NCBI GenBank assembly: GCA_008828725.1
Contig: MEHQ01001235.1
Coordinates: 374,415 to 438,414 of the forward strand
Direction: 5' to 3'
Length of the DNA stretch: 64,000 nucleotides
DNA from: Saccharina japonica
Taxonomy: Eukaryota > Sar > Phaeophyceae > Laminariales > Laminariaceae
Below, in pieces: positions 32,590-43,009 of this stretch (the stretch's first letter is position 1; each line of letters starts with the position of its first letter). A program made the position numbers and the translations under genes. The notes under the pieces were generated by a model. That model saw nothing but the letters and a program-made list of their open reading frames with translations. It searched no databases and had not been told where the DNA came from.

Positions 32590-33765
32590 GTAAGGCTTTG
32601 TAAGGCTTTGTATTCCCCGGGGCTGTGTTTTGTAGCCACATTTTCCGTTTCCAATCGGCTCCGCATCTTGTTTGAGTTAACCCGTGCCGATCACCCTGTG
32701 GACCAACAGCAGAGCCGGTGTTGCTTGGGCACCTGTACGAGGCCAAAAGATGGGGTCTTAGCGAAGAGTCAGCACGATTTTGGCGGGGAGAAGCGTAAAA
32801 CGAGAGATTTCGTCAGGCCTGCTCGTGCGTCGGTGACTTTCCAGCGCGACATGCCCACAAGGCTGCTACTAATAGTCTCACGGCAGCTCGATAGTGCACA
32901 GCAGGACATCTCACAGATGACCAAGGAAGAGGCCGTTTGCGAATCGGTGCTCTGTGGCTGGAGCAGGCGTTGGATTGTCGAAAACAAAAAAAAAACCCTC
33001 TCGAACCCTGTGGTCTCCGGGATTTTTTCGATGTTAACCCATACGATAATCGCTTGTGTACGGAGATATATACACTTGAACAGAGTATTGAGTCTTTGCT
33101 GGTGTTTTGGTGGGAAAATGTCTAATGTCAGTATATACAAGCAGTAATAGTTGCAAATTCGCAGGTACCGTTGTACCTCGTTCGACATTTCACACCCAGA
33201 CCAGGCACATACTCCATATTCCGTCCAAGTGTATGTATCTCCCAAGTACACAAGCGATTATCGTATTATGAGTCAAGTGTATCGAGAAAAACCCCGAGAC
33301 CACAGGCAGGGTTTGAGGAGGGAAATTGTTTGTTTTCGAAAAATAGGCGACTGCTCCAGCCACAGAACTCCGATTCGCAACGGCCTCTTCCTTGGTAATT
33401 TGTGAGATGTCCTGCTGTGTGCTGTTGAGCTCTCGTGTTCTTGTGAGACTAGCAGCTTTCCTCAGTTAGCACGGGACGGCGAGGTTGCGGGCATGTCGCG
33501 CTGGAAAGTCAAGGAGGTGGAAAGTCACGGACGTACGAGCAGCCCTGACGAAATATCTCGTTTTATGCTTCCCGCTGATTGAATCGTGTTGATTCGTCTA
33601 CGAGGCCCTTTCGTATGGCCTCGTACAGTGGCTCAAGAAGCAGCGGTTCTGCTGTTGGTCCGGATCGGCACCGGGTAACTCAAACCTGCTGCGGAGCCGA
33701 TTGGAGACGTAAAATGTTGCAACACAATTCCGACCCGGGAGATGTAAAGCCTTTAGACCAAACGT
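32590..33765. mobile_element. large palindrome (fold-back element), about 1.2 kb
   Basis: Left-arm landmarks reappear inverted on the right. AAGGCTTTGTATTCCCCGGG (32590) pairs with CCCGGGAGATGTAAAGCC (33735). CCAATCGGCTCCGC (32650) pairs with GCGGAGCCGATTGG (33690). The TTTCGTCAGGCCTGCTCGT (32810) block pairs near 33545, AAGAGGCCGTTTGCGAATCG (32930) near 33375, and ACGATAATCGCTTGTGTACG (33045) near 33245. The centre is about 33130-33190. Frames through it appear on both strands because of the symmetry. There is no transposase motif. Confidence 0.85.
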
Positions 33766-34226
33766 TATCGTACCACTTTGTGGCTCTTTTTTCTTCCCGG
33801 CTTTTATATCGTCAACCAAAGATAAAGGCTGTGCAGCAGCAGTGCCCATGGACAAAACAACATAGTACTCGTATGTATTCAAAATATTGTACGTATCGTT
33901 TTCGTATACGTACCCGGTGTACGTCATACGTACATATTATACGTATCGTTCTCGTATATAGTGCAAGGCATCCATTATCGTATATATTTGCGGAACTAAT
34001 TAAAGAGCCAACCAAGATAATGGCGTATTGTGCCTGGCATCATCTCAGGGGTCAGATGATGGCGAGACACCCCTTTTTGTTGGATTTTTCAATCTCTGAT
34101 CTTGGGGAACATAGTGGCCAACTTTATGGTCCATAGGAGGGGTACACCCATTTTCTTTGGCACTATGTTGCTGATAAGATTATGAACGAGCCACAAAGTG
34201 GTACCATAACCTTTGGTCTATTACAA
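33748..34226. repeat. 31-bp inverted repeat pair
   Basis: GACCAAACGTTATCGTACC with ACTTTGTGGCTC at 33748-33778 is inverted at about 34192-34222 (GAGCCACAAAGTGGTACCAT with AACCTTTGGTC). The outer edge overlaps the end of the large palindrome. Confidence 0.75.
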
Positions 34227-34309
34227 GTTCATTATTCTATAAACATTTAGACCCCTCGGAGATGAATGGTTGATATTTTTGGGATTTAGGGCTAAATCCT
34301 TTTTTTGGA

Positions 34310-34600
34310 GTGTCATAGCCCATGTAGATGGCGTCTTCCCCATATTGATGCGATCACGTCAAGACGTTTGCTGCTGTAGTGTCGAATCATTCGGCGTATT
34401 GATCGATATATGGCCTGAATACGTAAACAATACCGGCCCGCTCATACGGAACCAGAAATCGGGCTTAGGCTGACTTTCTTATTTTAGAAAGTGGTGTGTC
34501 CCACACTAACTTCAGTATAATATATGTCGACTTTCTTATTTCCCCCGTAATGTTTAGGCTGAGTTTCTTGTGGGGAAATTTCTTATGAGAGGGCCGGTAG
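34310..34600. repeat. MITE-related fragments
   Basis: GCGTCTTCCCCATATTGATG and TCGGCGTATTGATCGATATA are the reverse complement of 7155-7235 in MITE copy 1. CGGCCCGCTCATACG plus AGAAAG words at 34436-34600 resemble 13705-13960. I cannot define ends. Confidence 0.45.
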
Positions 34601-35049
34601 TGTATACCTGGTAGTTATTATATATACGTATATATATATATATTATTTTACGATAGGACAAGAAGGTAATCCCTACGAAACAGCGTCTCCCCAAGCAAAA
34701 AGAAGAATATCCGTGTCTCGACTTACAACTCGCACGCCTCGCACGCCAAAAACTCTCATCGCCGATGTGTTGCCCTCTTGCCCAACGGGAAGATATGTTC
34801 AACGTCGAAAACTTTGACGAATTCTTGAGTTTCTTGCCCGGAGGAAAAATGTTGTGCTTCTTGCTGGAACCCTCGTAGCATACTCTGTAGGAGCACTGCT
34901 GTAGTTGAAGTATTCGTGACAAGAGTGGACATAAATGGGCGGGAGGTGTGTGCACCATGTGGCGCCTACGAGGCCACGGATCACAACGAGAAAATAACTG
35001 AACCAAATGACGAAAAGACGAATTGCGTCTACTACGTACAGCTGTCGGA

Positions 35050-35200
35050 ACAGGTGTGTGTGTGTTCTTCACATTAAACCTTCCTTTCTACCCGTCGACA
35101 CCCAGCACACCCAGTGTCCGTGCCGATTCTTGATCCAAAAAAGGTACCAGTGATGTGGTCACAAAACTACGACACAGAGATACTACGCTCAGTGCAGTCC
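35050..35200 (-). mobile_element. 5'-truncated LINE 3' end, about 150 bp
   Basis: The plus strand reads GTGTGTGTGTTCTTCACATT then the usual LINE 3' order as far as GATACTACGCTCAGTGCAGT, and stops. This is the shortest clear 5'-truncated copy. Confidence 0.85.
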
Positions 35201-35461
35201 CCAGCGAAAAACTGTGTAAGCGTGAAGGTGTTACCCACTGAGTTATAAAGAAAAAAAGACCGATCGATTACCCAGCCCAAGATGATCCTTATTGCACTCT
35301 CCTCCCCGCTGGGCGGCGGGATCTTTGGGACGCAGCGGTACCGTATACGATTGAGTTTAATTTTGACACTGGGAAGGACGGCCGGTCGCCGTATTTTTGG
35401 TCGAGAAGGGATAGCATAGATGTTTTAGCGACGCACGCGCAAGCGTTTCTACAAAATAAAC

Positions 35462-35535
35462 GTTCGAAGTGAGCTTCGAACCCATGCCCTCGTCGACGTC
35501 ACAGGTGTTGCCTACTGAGGTATTCACTTAGAAGC
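35462..35535 (-). ncRNA. tRNA-like sequence, possible SINE head
   Basis: On the minus strand TACCTCAGTAGG resembles an A box (one mismatch). GGTTCGAAGCTC, about 40 bases on, resembles a B box. A second A-box-like TAACTCAGTGGGTAACACC lies on the minus strand near 35225-35245, in similar context (GGTAACACC against GGCAACACC). The pair suggests two copies of a tRNA-derived element and not a working tRNA gene. Confidence 0.4.
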
Positions 35536-35579
35536 ATAGCTTCTAAAGGTCTTCCTCGTCGGATATTCGACAAGTGTGT

Positions 35580-37035
35580 GTACGTGTGTGTCCGCTTGCA
35601 CTCAGAACCCCGAACCCGCGGTGTTTTTTTTTCACGAACGATACCCGAGGTTAACCGCTGACGCCACCCCCGAGACGTTGGCCATCTCGCTCACAATTTT
35701 ACACACCCTCGCCCCCTCGCCAAGTCTCAGCTCGCTTGGCGTCGCCTTTGTGATATTGTACTGCTTCCCGGCTGACTCGTCGAGGAAACCTTCACGGCTG
35801 CCTGGGGCTACAGCCTAGCCGTAAGACATCCAAGATAGATTTGTAAATATTGAAATATTGTGACCATCTGATTGCCTCATACATTTACGACCTAACGGAT
35901 GGTATCGTCTTGGAGTCTACAAGAAATCGTGCATCCTCGATGCTCCAACCAAACGATTGTCGGTGTTCAAAGACACGTCCAACTCTACGACCGTCGACTG
36001 GCCACGAGCGCCCCAGTTATCCACCCTACCCCCCTCGGCTGCTTTCGAGTGTCGGCCCCCCTTGCTTCCTTGTTTACTTGTGCGCCCCCCGCCAGCCTTC
36101 CCCTCTCCGCACCCCTCTCTCCGCACCTCTCTCTCCGCCTCTACGTACCTCGCTTCCTCCCTCCTTACGTGCCCCCCTGGCCTCGCGGTCTGAAATTATT
36201 TCTGACGTGTTTACTACGTTTCTTCTGTACTGACTACGATGTACAGCAATAGAGCAGTACCATTCTGACCTGGAATATAAGGACCTTGTGTATTTTGACA
36301 TTTAGTTGAAATGGTCATTATATTCCAGATCAAAATGGTAGTATGTAAGCCTTGCGACTACATACAACAGCTTTCCTGTCCACCGAGTTACGTTACGAAG
36401 TTGGACGTGGCACCTCTTCGACCATCACGACCTCGTCAACCCTTCTCTCACGTAGTTACTGCTGTATTTCTATTGTTCTACGAAGTAGGAAATCTTCCAG
36501 AATCTCGACCCTGTCGACCATTTCCTCCAGAAGTGAATGTTTCTCATATCGTGTCCTTCGAAGGTGAAAACTGATTAATAATTAAATTCGTGTGAAATAA
36601 ATAAATCATGTCTAGAATAACACAATACTATTAATATTAATAGTATATACATACATTACATTGTGCCCTTATGGAGCATCTGATATTTCGCTTCTGGTCG
36701 AATCACAATTGGGTATAACGCTAACCTAAACGTAATCTTACCGATAGTGGTTGCGGTCATCAACACAGAATATATACTTCGTATACCTGGTACTACAGAA
36801 TGCCGCACGGCACTGCTGTTAAGGTTTGTGCCCTCCGGGATGGGGCTTTGGGGGGTTCATTGTGAGGCTATTTGTAGGATACGGCTTTCTGTAGTAGTTG
36901 TCACGCTGTTGTAATTTATGTTATCCTTCTTGTGATCCCTATCCCATCGACACAAGCAGTGATACTATGATCCCTCCAACAAGAAACACCAAATCTGAGC
37001 AAGCTAGCTTAACCATTTGTTTCAACTTTTATTTC
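35580..37035. other. no recognised gene
   Basis: Several Ser/Pro-rich open frames occur at 35850-36250 in overlapping frames, driven by a C-rich tract. A frame at 36311-36574 has no motif. I see no repeat or splice-supported exon. Confidence 0.4.
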
Positions 37036-37039
37036 GGTC

Positions 37040-37275
37040 TTCTATCTTTCAACGCATCTGGATTGCTGGCATGTGTATTATGTCGTGGCTGTCGTCCATG
37101 GCATTGAAATGTCTACTTAAGTTACTCCATTGCATTGTAGTGTATATGTGCCGTGGTTTTGACCACAGAGCTTGTACATCTCTGTAGGATTAAGAAAATC
37201 GGCACGGAAACTGGGTGTGTTGGATGTCAACGGGGATATGAATAACGATTTAACGTGAAAAACACACATAATAGT
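37040..37275 (+). mobile_element. diverged LINE 3' end
   Basis: GGATTGCTGGCATGTG, TTTTGACCACAGAGCTTGTA, GGCACGGAAACTGGGTGTG and TTTAACGTGAAAAACACAC follow the order of the LINE 3' end at 20060-20255 with many substitutions. It is an old copy. Confidence 0.7.
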
Positions 37276-37681
37276 AGTGTTTGTGTAGGATTTACCTTGT
37301 TGGTTGTGATTCGGAGATCGACATAGAATCATCGTGGATTCAGGAGCCATATATGGTTTGTGTTGTTGATTGATGTACCATCCAGAGTGGACCCGTTTGA
37401 TTGGTGGACGGGATTCCTATTCCTCCGCGTGACTTGCAGATATGATGTGGCGCAAGGCGCAAGGCGAAAGCATCTCTGTACTAAATCACTCCTCTGCTAC
37501 GAGGTCCCCGCGCCGGGATGCTTGTGGTATGGAGCGAGACTGAATAATATATATCTGCGTGTTCTTTCTATTATATGAGCTGTGTGCTCCCCTTTTGACC
37601 GTCCTCGACTGGTACCTGCCCGGCCCTACTGTTGTAAACGCTTCCAACATACCTTTGGTGTACCTACTGTAGCGCACAACG

Positions 37682-37925
37682 TTAATAGTATGGGCTTGGA
37701 AGGCCGGTAATTACCTCAATATGGGCAATTGGTCCGCTTTCGTATATCTTGGACTGGTATTCGTGTTCCGGAAACTTATAAGAACGCAAGGACAATGAGA
37801 CCCTTCCGAGCCAGACGCCATCACGGCTCTGGGATTAAAGAAGCTACGTTTCTCCTGCGCTTGATTATTCGCTAAAGTGCGTCAACCCAGGACATGCTTA
37901 ATAAACAGACCCGCAAGGGGATACA
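37682..37925 (+). repeat. 5' LTR of the Ty3 element
   Basis: It starts TTAATAGTATGGGCTTGGAA and ends CGCAAGGGGATACA. It shares GGGCTTGGAAGGCCGG, ATTACCTCAATAT, TACGTTTCTCCTGCGCTTGA and AACCCAGGACATGCTTA with the 3' copy. It has about 20 bp (AGGACAATGAGACCCTTCCG) that are absent from the other LTR. Confidence 0.85.
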
Positions 37926-37944
37926 CCGTCTCACCCAGTCTTAC

Positions 37945-38705
37945 AACAGCATGGCGTCGTCGGCAGGACGAACCCGATTCCAGGTGTCGGCTTGGGTGGC
38001 TGGTGCCCCGCACTGACACTACTGCGTTAGATGGGCTCGCCTTCATCTCCGCCGATTTTCGCAATTTTCGCACACACGGGCCACGTATAAGGATTGACGA
38101 CCTTTCTGCTCCTTCGGACAGATTCGTCGTTCGTGTTTCTGCGCCCGTCGACACCGTCGATTGCCGTCCCGGCAGCGGGCCGATTTAGCTTACCGCCGAC
38201 ATCGGTTTCGCTTCTGTTTTTGCCGTGCCCACTGAAGACGGCTTGGGCTCCGCAGAAGCCCCTCATACCGCGACCACCGTCGCCCAGTCCACTCCTTTTT
38301 CAGGGACTGCTACACAGGGGACCGATTCCACCCCGACCTCCGACCCCATCGTGACCGACTCAACCACGCCTGGCACTCCAGCGCCTTCGAAGGCGAAGCC
38401 GCCTTCGGGCCGCATCTCCACTCGGACGCGCCAACGAACAGCAACAGCAGTCGGCTATGCACCTTCAGCGGTTGATTATGGCTGCGGGCCCGTCGGGGCC
38501 CCTCATTCACTTGCCCGGCGTGCTTACACCCCGCCGCGAGTCCCACGCCCACGGCCAGCCCCGACCACCGCCGTGGCCCCTGCCCTTGTCGCCTCGCCTG
38601 TCCCGACGGTACCCGTCCCGTCCAACCACGACCGCGGTGAGCCTGTGGGAACTCCCCTCTTGCGACTTCGCTCCCTGCTGGCGACCCGCCGACCGCACCT
38701 ACCAA
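37945..38705 (+). pseudogene. Ty3 gag-like remnant
   Basis: A short start MASSAGRTRFQVSAWVAG (37950) is broken by a stop. A Thr/Pro/Ala-rich open frame follows at 38225-38710. The position after the 5' LTR fits gag. No capsid or zinc-knuckle motif is evident, so the identity rests on place alone. Confidence 0.4.
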
Positions 38706-38706
38706 G

Positions 38707-40020
38707 GTAGATGCCCTTGACGGCGCTGCTGAGTTGCACTTCACGGACTCCGCCGCGCGTTATTCCCACGCTAACTGGGAGTGAGAACCGCAGACAGAGC
38801 CGACGCGCCACGCCGCAGTTCGCTACATCATCCTCGGCCGGCCGGCCGCCCTGCTACGCGACTTCTTGTCGTGCTACCCTTCGCACCAGCGTCCCTCCTT
38901 TCCGAATATGCAGGAGCTTGCTGGTAAAGGACACTTACACACAATCGACGACGACGTTGTCCTACTCGTCCGAAATTCAATACCGTCTCCAGCGTCTGAC
39001 TCGCCCAACTCGGTGGGACGTGCAGCCTGTTTGCTGAAGAACGCATTTACATGCCACTGCTCATGCGACCTTGGATCATGCAAGCCTGCCATTCGACGGT
39101 ATCTTGCCACCTTGGCACCACGCTTACGCTGCGCATGCTCGAACGGTTATACTGGTGAATCGGTATGAATGTATGCACCCGGTGGTGGCTCCGTCACTAC
39201 CTAAAGTGCCAAACACGGAAAACCCACCGACTGACTTGTCCACTGGCCAGTTGTCTCCATTATTCTGCCAAAAGGTCCCGTCATCGCCACAACTGGCAGC
39301 GCCGATTGGTTCGGCCCTCTTCCGGTCACGCCGCGGGGCAACTCCTACACCTTGCCCATCACCGACCGTTTCAGTCGTCGCGCCGATATGCTCGCCGTCA
39401 CTGCGGCAGGATTCATCGCGGAGTGCGCGGCCAAGATCTTGGAAAAACAATGAATCCCCCTCTGGGGGTGCCCACGTACCACACTCTCCGACCATGGCCT
39501 CCAGTTCTTCCTCAAGACGTCACAAGCTGCCTATCAGTTCTAGAGAGTGCGCAAGCTTGCCACCAGCTCCTACCATCCGAACGGTAATGTAGGTGCTGAG
39601 TGTGTGAACTACACTATATCCCAATTGCTGGATATGGCTGTCAACGAAAACCAAGACGACTGGGATTTGCATCTCCCTCAAATTCGCGTGCAATAATTCG
39701 GTCAGCGCAGCAACGGGCTTGGCCTCCAACGAGGTGTACATGGGTAGACTCCCACGCCTCCCCCTAACGGTTTTCGACGGTGCGGGAGTCGCGAGACACC
39801 AGAGTTTGGCCCGCGACCACCTGACCTATTGCAACCTGGCTACAGACCGACAGCAGCGCGCGAAATACATGAATCGCCAACACCATGCTCTGACCGTTTC
39901 CCGCGTATACCGCCGGAACTCTGCCCTCGCCGACACGCTGCGCCCGGTCCCCAAATTCGCCGTGGGAGGTTGGGCATGGGTGTACAACTCAGCTTCTAAC
40001 ATCCACTAGGGCGTGAAGGC
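38707..40020 (+). pseudogene. Ty3/gypsy integrase remnant
   Basis: Following the plus strand with two frame changes, 39040-39200 gives RIYMPLLMRPWIMQACHST, CHLGTTLTLRMLERLYW and RWWLRHYLKCQTRKT. This is the HHCC zinc-binding region with LKCQ standing for the CxxC end. The core at 39300-39650 reads DWFGPLPVTPRGNSYTL (first Asp), TLSDHGLQF (second Asp, usually SDNG) and SSYHPNGNVGAECVN (the Glu in a degenerate GQTERVN context). In-frame stops occur near 39450, 39542 and 39694. The next stretch, ANEVYMGRLPRLPLTVF (39730), is the usual end of the core. It cannot encode a working enzyme. Confidence 0.8.
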
Positions 40021-40920
40021 CAACATAGACATGAAGGCGAAACTTGCGCTCAATAGGACGGGCCCCTACAAAGTGTTTACAGTTGGACCCTGCTCCCCCG
40101 CCGACACCCCGGACTGATCTCCGCTCGGCGATAACCTGCTGTACTTGGACCCCCCTTCCCCCCTGCTCGGTTCGGATGTTCGCCGGCGTGTGGCGATAGC
40201 GCGCTGCGAGCCCTGTAACAACCCCCACGACAGCACCGACATGCCCAAATATTTTCCGACGGATCTGGCGCAGTATGTTTTCAACACCTTCACCAAGAAT
40301 CCCCTCCGTACCATGTCACGCAAGACGACGTATCGGCTCCGCTCCAACGCCTAGAAGTGGAGAAGACCACTGGCCATCAACTGGTCCGGGATCGTGGAGG
40401 AGTTGTTGCGGTTATGTATAAGACGCATTGAACGGGTCTCTCTGAACCGTCCTGGGAGCGGGAAATGATCTCCAACTATCTCGCCCCCACAGTTTGCGTT
40501 AGTGGGCCCGCACTCCGGACCAACACCGCCAAACCAACCGCCTTCACCGCCGGATTCCTATTGGTGCCGCGCAACGCGAGCTTTCTCGGACCACAGGTGA
40601 ACGGGTTTTGGCGCCTGGTTACGCTTGCGTCCCACACGCGGAGTGGCTTCGTCGCCACCGCGGCAGAGTGCTTTCCAAGGGAGCTCACGTTTGGTACAAG
40701 GGCGACGAAAATTTGTGGTGGCTTGTCAAAACCAGCGCGAGGACGACTGCGGATGACGTTTGTCTCGTCCGCCTTATGGACGACCCGGGGGCACTCAAAC
40801 TTCCTCTCCCTCCGTCGAGCTACAAGACTTCAACGGGGGGCGTACGTGGTGCTTGGTGTTTCCAGTTCCACATAGCCATCACTTCGAGGGATCCAACGTA
40901 ACGTAGACGAATCTCGAGGC
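40021..40920 (+). pseudogene. Ty3 GPY-like module, chromodomain-like tail and extra C-terminal domain
   Basis: KAKLALNRTGPYKVFTVGP (40030-40090) matches the GPY/F module. LEVEKTTGHQLVRDRGG and VMYKTHWTGLSEPSWEREM (40350-40470) have the W.GL..PSWE.E shape of a chromodomain end, as in chromoviruses. A further segment (40640-40870) reads KGAHVWYKGDENLWWLVK and VRLMDDPGALKLPLPPSSY. It recurs in the scrambled element at 17540-17765, so it is a conserved domain of this lineage. The WW-containing barrel-like pattern could be Tudor-like, but that is a guess. Confidence 0.65.
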
Positions 40921-41541
40921 ACAGCCGTGGTTAGCTGACTTTCATGCCGCCACCGCACTCGACAGCTTTCCGTTTCTATGGGTTTCGGGGCTGGGAGGGT
41001 TTTTTATAAGGCCTTATCTTGACTATTTCTTGCACTTTCGGTACAGGGTCGGTGTTAGGCTTGATGTTTATTTTATTGTGTTGCGTCCTGGCGACGCCCC
41101 CCCCCGCCAGAGCCAGGGAGGGAGGGGGCCAGGGTAATATGGTTACTCAAATTGTGGAACAGGACTGTACAGGGGTTTTTTCTCTTTGTTCTTCATTTTT
41201 CAGCAAGACACTCGCCCCCCCTCACGGGGCTATCGCGAGTGTCCATTCCCCGTACGGTCTTTGTTGTCTCCGTCTCGGTGTTAAGTTATGCATTTTCGCC
41301 CCGCTACTCGCCTTGTTGAGGGCCCACGCGAGGTCTTTGACATTGTCTTCGGTCACAGCACCTGTGTTTTCGTTCGATTACCTTTCTTTCCTTTTTTCTC
41401 GGCTTCCTAGCCTAGCAACTCAGAGGTGTGGGAATGGGTATATTGAGGAGCCGCATGTTCGACTCATGTTCTAGTTCGTGGAGTTGGTATTACCCCGAGT
41501 TTCCCATATTTCTGCATATAAGGCCCATCAGGATGGGCTAG

Positions 41542-41765
41542 TGTAATATAATGGGCTTGGAAGGCCGGAAATTACCTCAATATATATATAGGTAATTAGT
41601 TCGTTTTCGTATTTCTTGAACTGGCATTCGTATTCCGGGTAATTATAAGAACGGGCCAGATGCCACCACGGCTCTGGGAATAACGAAGCTACGTTTCTCC
41701 TGCGCTTGATTCTACGCTGACGTGAGTTAACCCAGGACATGCTTACAGACCTGCAAGGGGATACT
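41542..41765 (+). repeat. 3' LTR of the Ty3 element
   Basis: It starts TGTAATATAATGGGCTTGG and ends CTGCAAGGGGATACT, parallel to 37682-37925. Differences include the deletion described for the 5' copy and an extra ATATATATA, indicating an old insertion. Confidence 0.85.
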
Positions 41766-42117
41766 CCCGTGTATAACCTATGCTTCGGTTGATTCTGAAT
41801 TCCTTTCGTTCAGTCTTCCGCAGTTTTATTGTTGTTTTTATTTTTTCTTCTGCACTGCCTGTCACATCTCTGGGGGTCGCACGAAACTTCCTTGTTTTTT
41901 GTTTTGAATTGTTTTGTTTTCATTTGTTTGTTTGTGTTTTTCTTTGTTCTTTTTCGCTCTCTCTTTTACTTACACAATCGTCTATATGTTCAAAGTTGTT
42001 CAAGGGTGATGCCACTATAGGGTTTCACGACTTGCTCATATTCGATGCTTCTTGTTGGCGGGCCCATTCATACTGCTGCTGTAGATTCGATGGAAAAAAG
42101 TAAAATCGACAAAATAT

Positions 42118-42375
42118 ATTTACTGTTTTAACAGTTTTAATGTGAAGAACAGACACACAGTGCATCAGGTATACCCTAGCACTAGGTGTCCCCTTTTCAG
42201 GCAACACAATATGCAAAGTAAAACTTGCATCTCCCGGGGGCGCACGACACATTTTGTTTTGTTTTGTCTGTTTGTTTCTCCCTCTCCCCAACGATCCTTT
42301 CCCTCCTCTCTCCATAATATGAAGGGTCAGCACGGACAATGGGTATGCCGGATTTTGACGGGTAGATGTATAATT
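42118..42375 (+). repeat. traces of LINE 3' end
   Basis: CAGTTTTAATGTGAAGAACA at 42129-42148 resembles the LINE terminus. ATGAAGGGTCAGCACGGACA and GATTTTGACGGGTAGATG at 42318-42370 resemble the segment just before it, but they lie in the wrong order. The trace is weak and rearranged. Confidence 0.3.
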
Positions 42376-42779
42376 TTGCAACAAATCAACTGCTGTCGGT
42401 AGCCCCTTTTAAGGAACCTTGTTTTAAAGCATTACACTTGAACCACCATACTTCGTTCTTCGCGGTTTATATATATCTGGTCGGGCATATAACCTTCACC
42501 TTGTTTATCGATCGCCATAAAAAAATAGCAATACATATTATGAATGCTAAAGGACGAGCATGGCGGCTGAACAAGCCGGCGTGCGATTAAGGCAACAGGG
42601 GTACAGTATCGACCGATTAACCAGCCCCAGATAATCATTTTAACTTAAATGCCTGACTAATCGATGAATGAAGCCTGCTGCGTACCACGTCTGACATGGC
42701 CTACTCACACAGGCACTGACACCCCCCCCCTTTTGCTCGTACTCCGTTCGCATGCACGTTTGTCGATGCATTCAAGCAG

Positions 42780-43001
42780 TGGCCACATCAAACACGACCT
42801 GCAGTAACAGCCTGGTAGGATTTGAGGACAGCGCTAACACCGTCTGCTGTGACTCCAGATGCTCCCAGTGCGGCGGTGCAGGGTGCGGAAGCCCTACCGA
42901 TCCTGCTTTGTCCGGCAATGACTGCTGCAGTTCCGATATTGCGGCGAACGGCCAGCTTTGCTCTGTAACCGGATTGGCTCCGTGCGTTCTGGATCCTCCG
43001 G
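42780..43001 (+). CDS. exon with ten-cysteine module (upstream exon)
   Basis: This internal exon encodes C-x14-CC-x3-C-x2-C-x4-C-x12-CC-x10-C-x7-C, with the signature CSQCGGAGC and a closing APCVLDPP. The same module, with matching spacing, is encoded at 53450-53640. The exon ends at a strong donor, G|GTGAGT at 43001/43002, in phase 1. The left edge is an AG at 42775-42776 or 42778-42779. Both give phase 1, so the exon is a symmetric 1-1 module. The open frame reaches back to an ATG at 42752, but the acceptor reading fits better. Further upstream exons, including a signal peptide, are expected but not found. Ten cysteines suggest a disulfide-rich extracellular domain. I recall similar modules in brown algal and other stramenopile predicted proteins of unknown function. 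Confidence 0.6.
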
Positions 43002-43009
43002 GTGAGTGG

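Larger units (their letters stand above)
37682..41765 (+). mobile_element. Ty3/gypsy element, internally deleted, both LTRs
   Basis: Direct repeats of about 225-245 bp bound the element. The interior has a gag-like start, then integrase, a GPY-like module, a chromodomain-like tail and a further C-terminal domain. Protease and reverse transcriptase are not found, and there is no room for them between about 38.0 and 38.7 kb. Frameshifts and stops throughout show it is dead. It resembles elements I recall from oomycete and brown algal genomes, but that is memory only. Confidence 0.8.
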
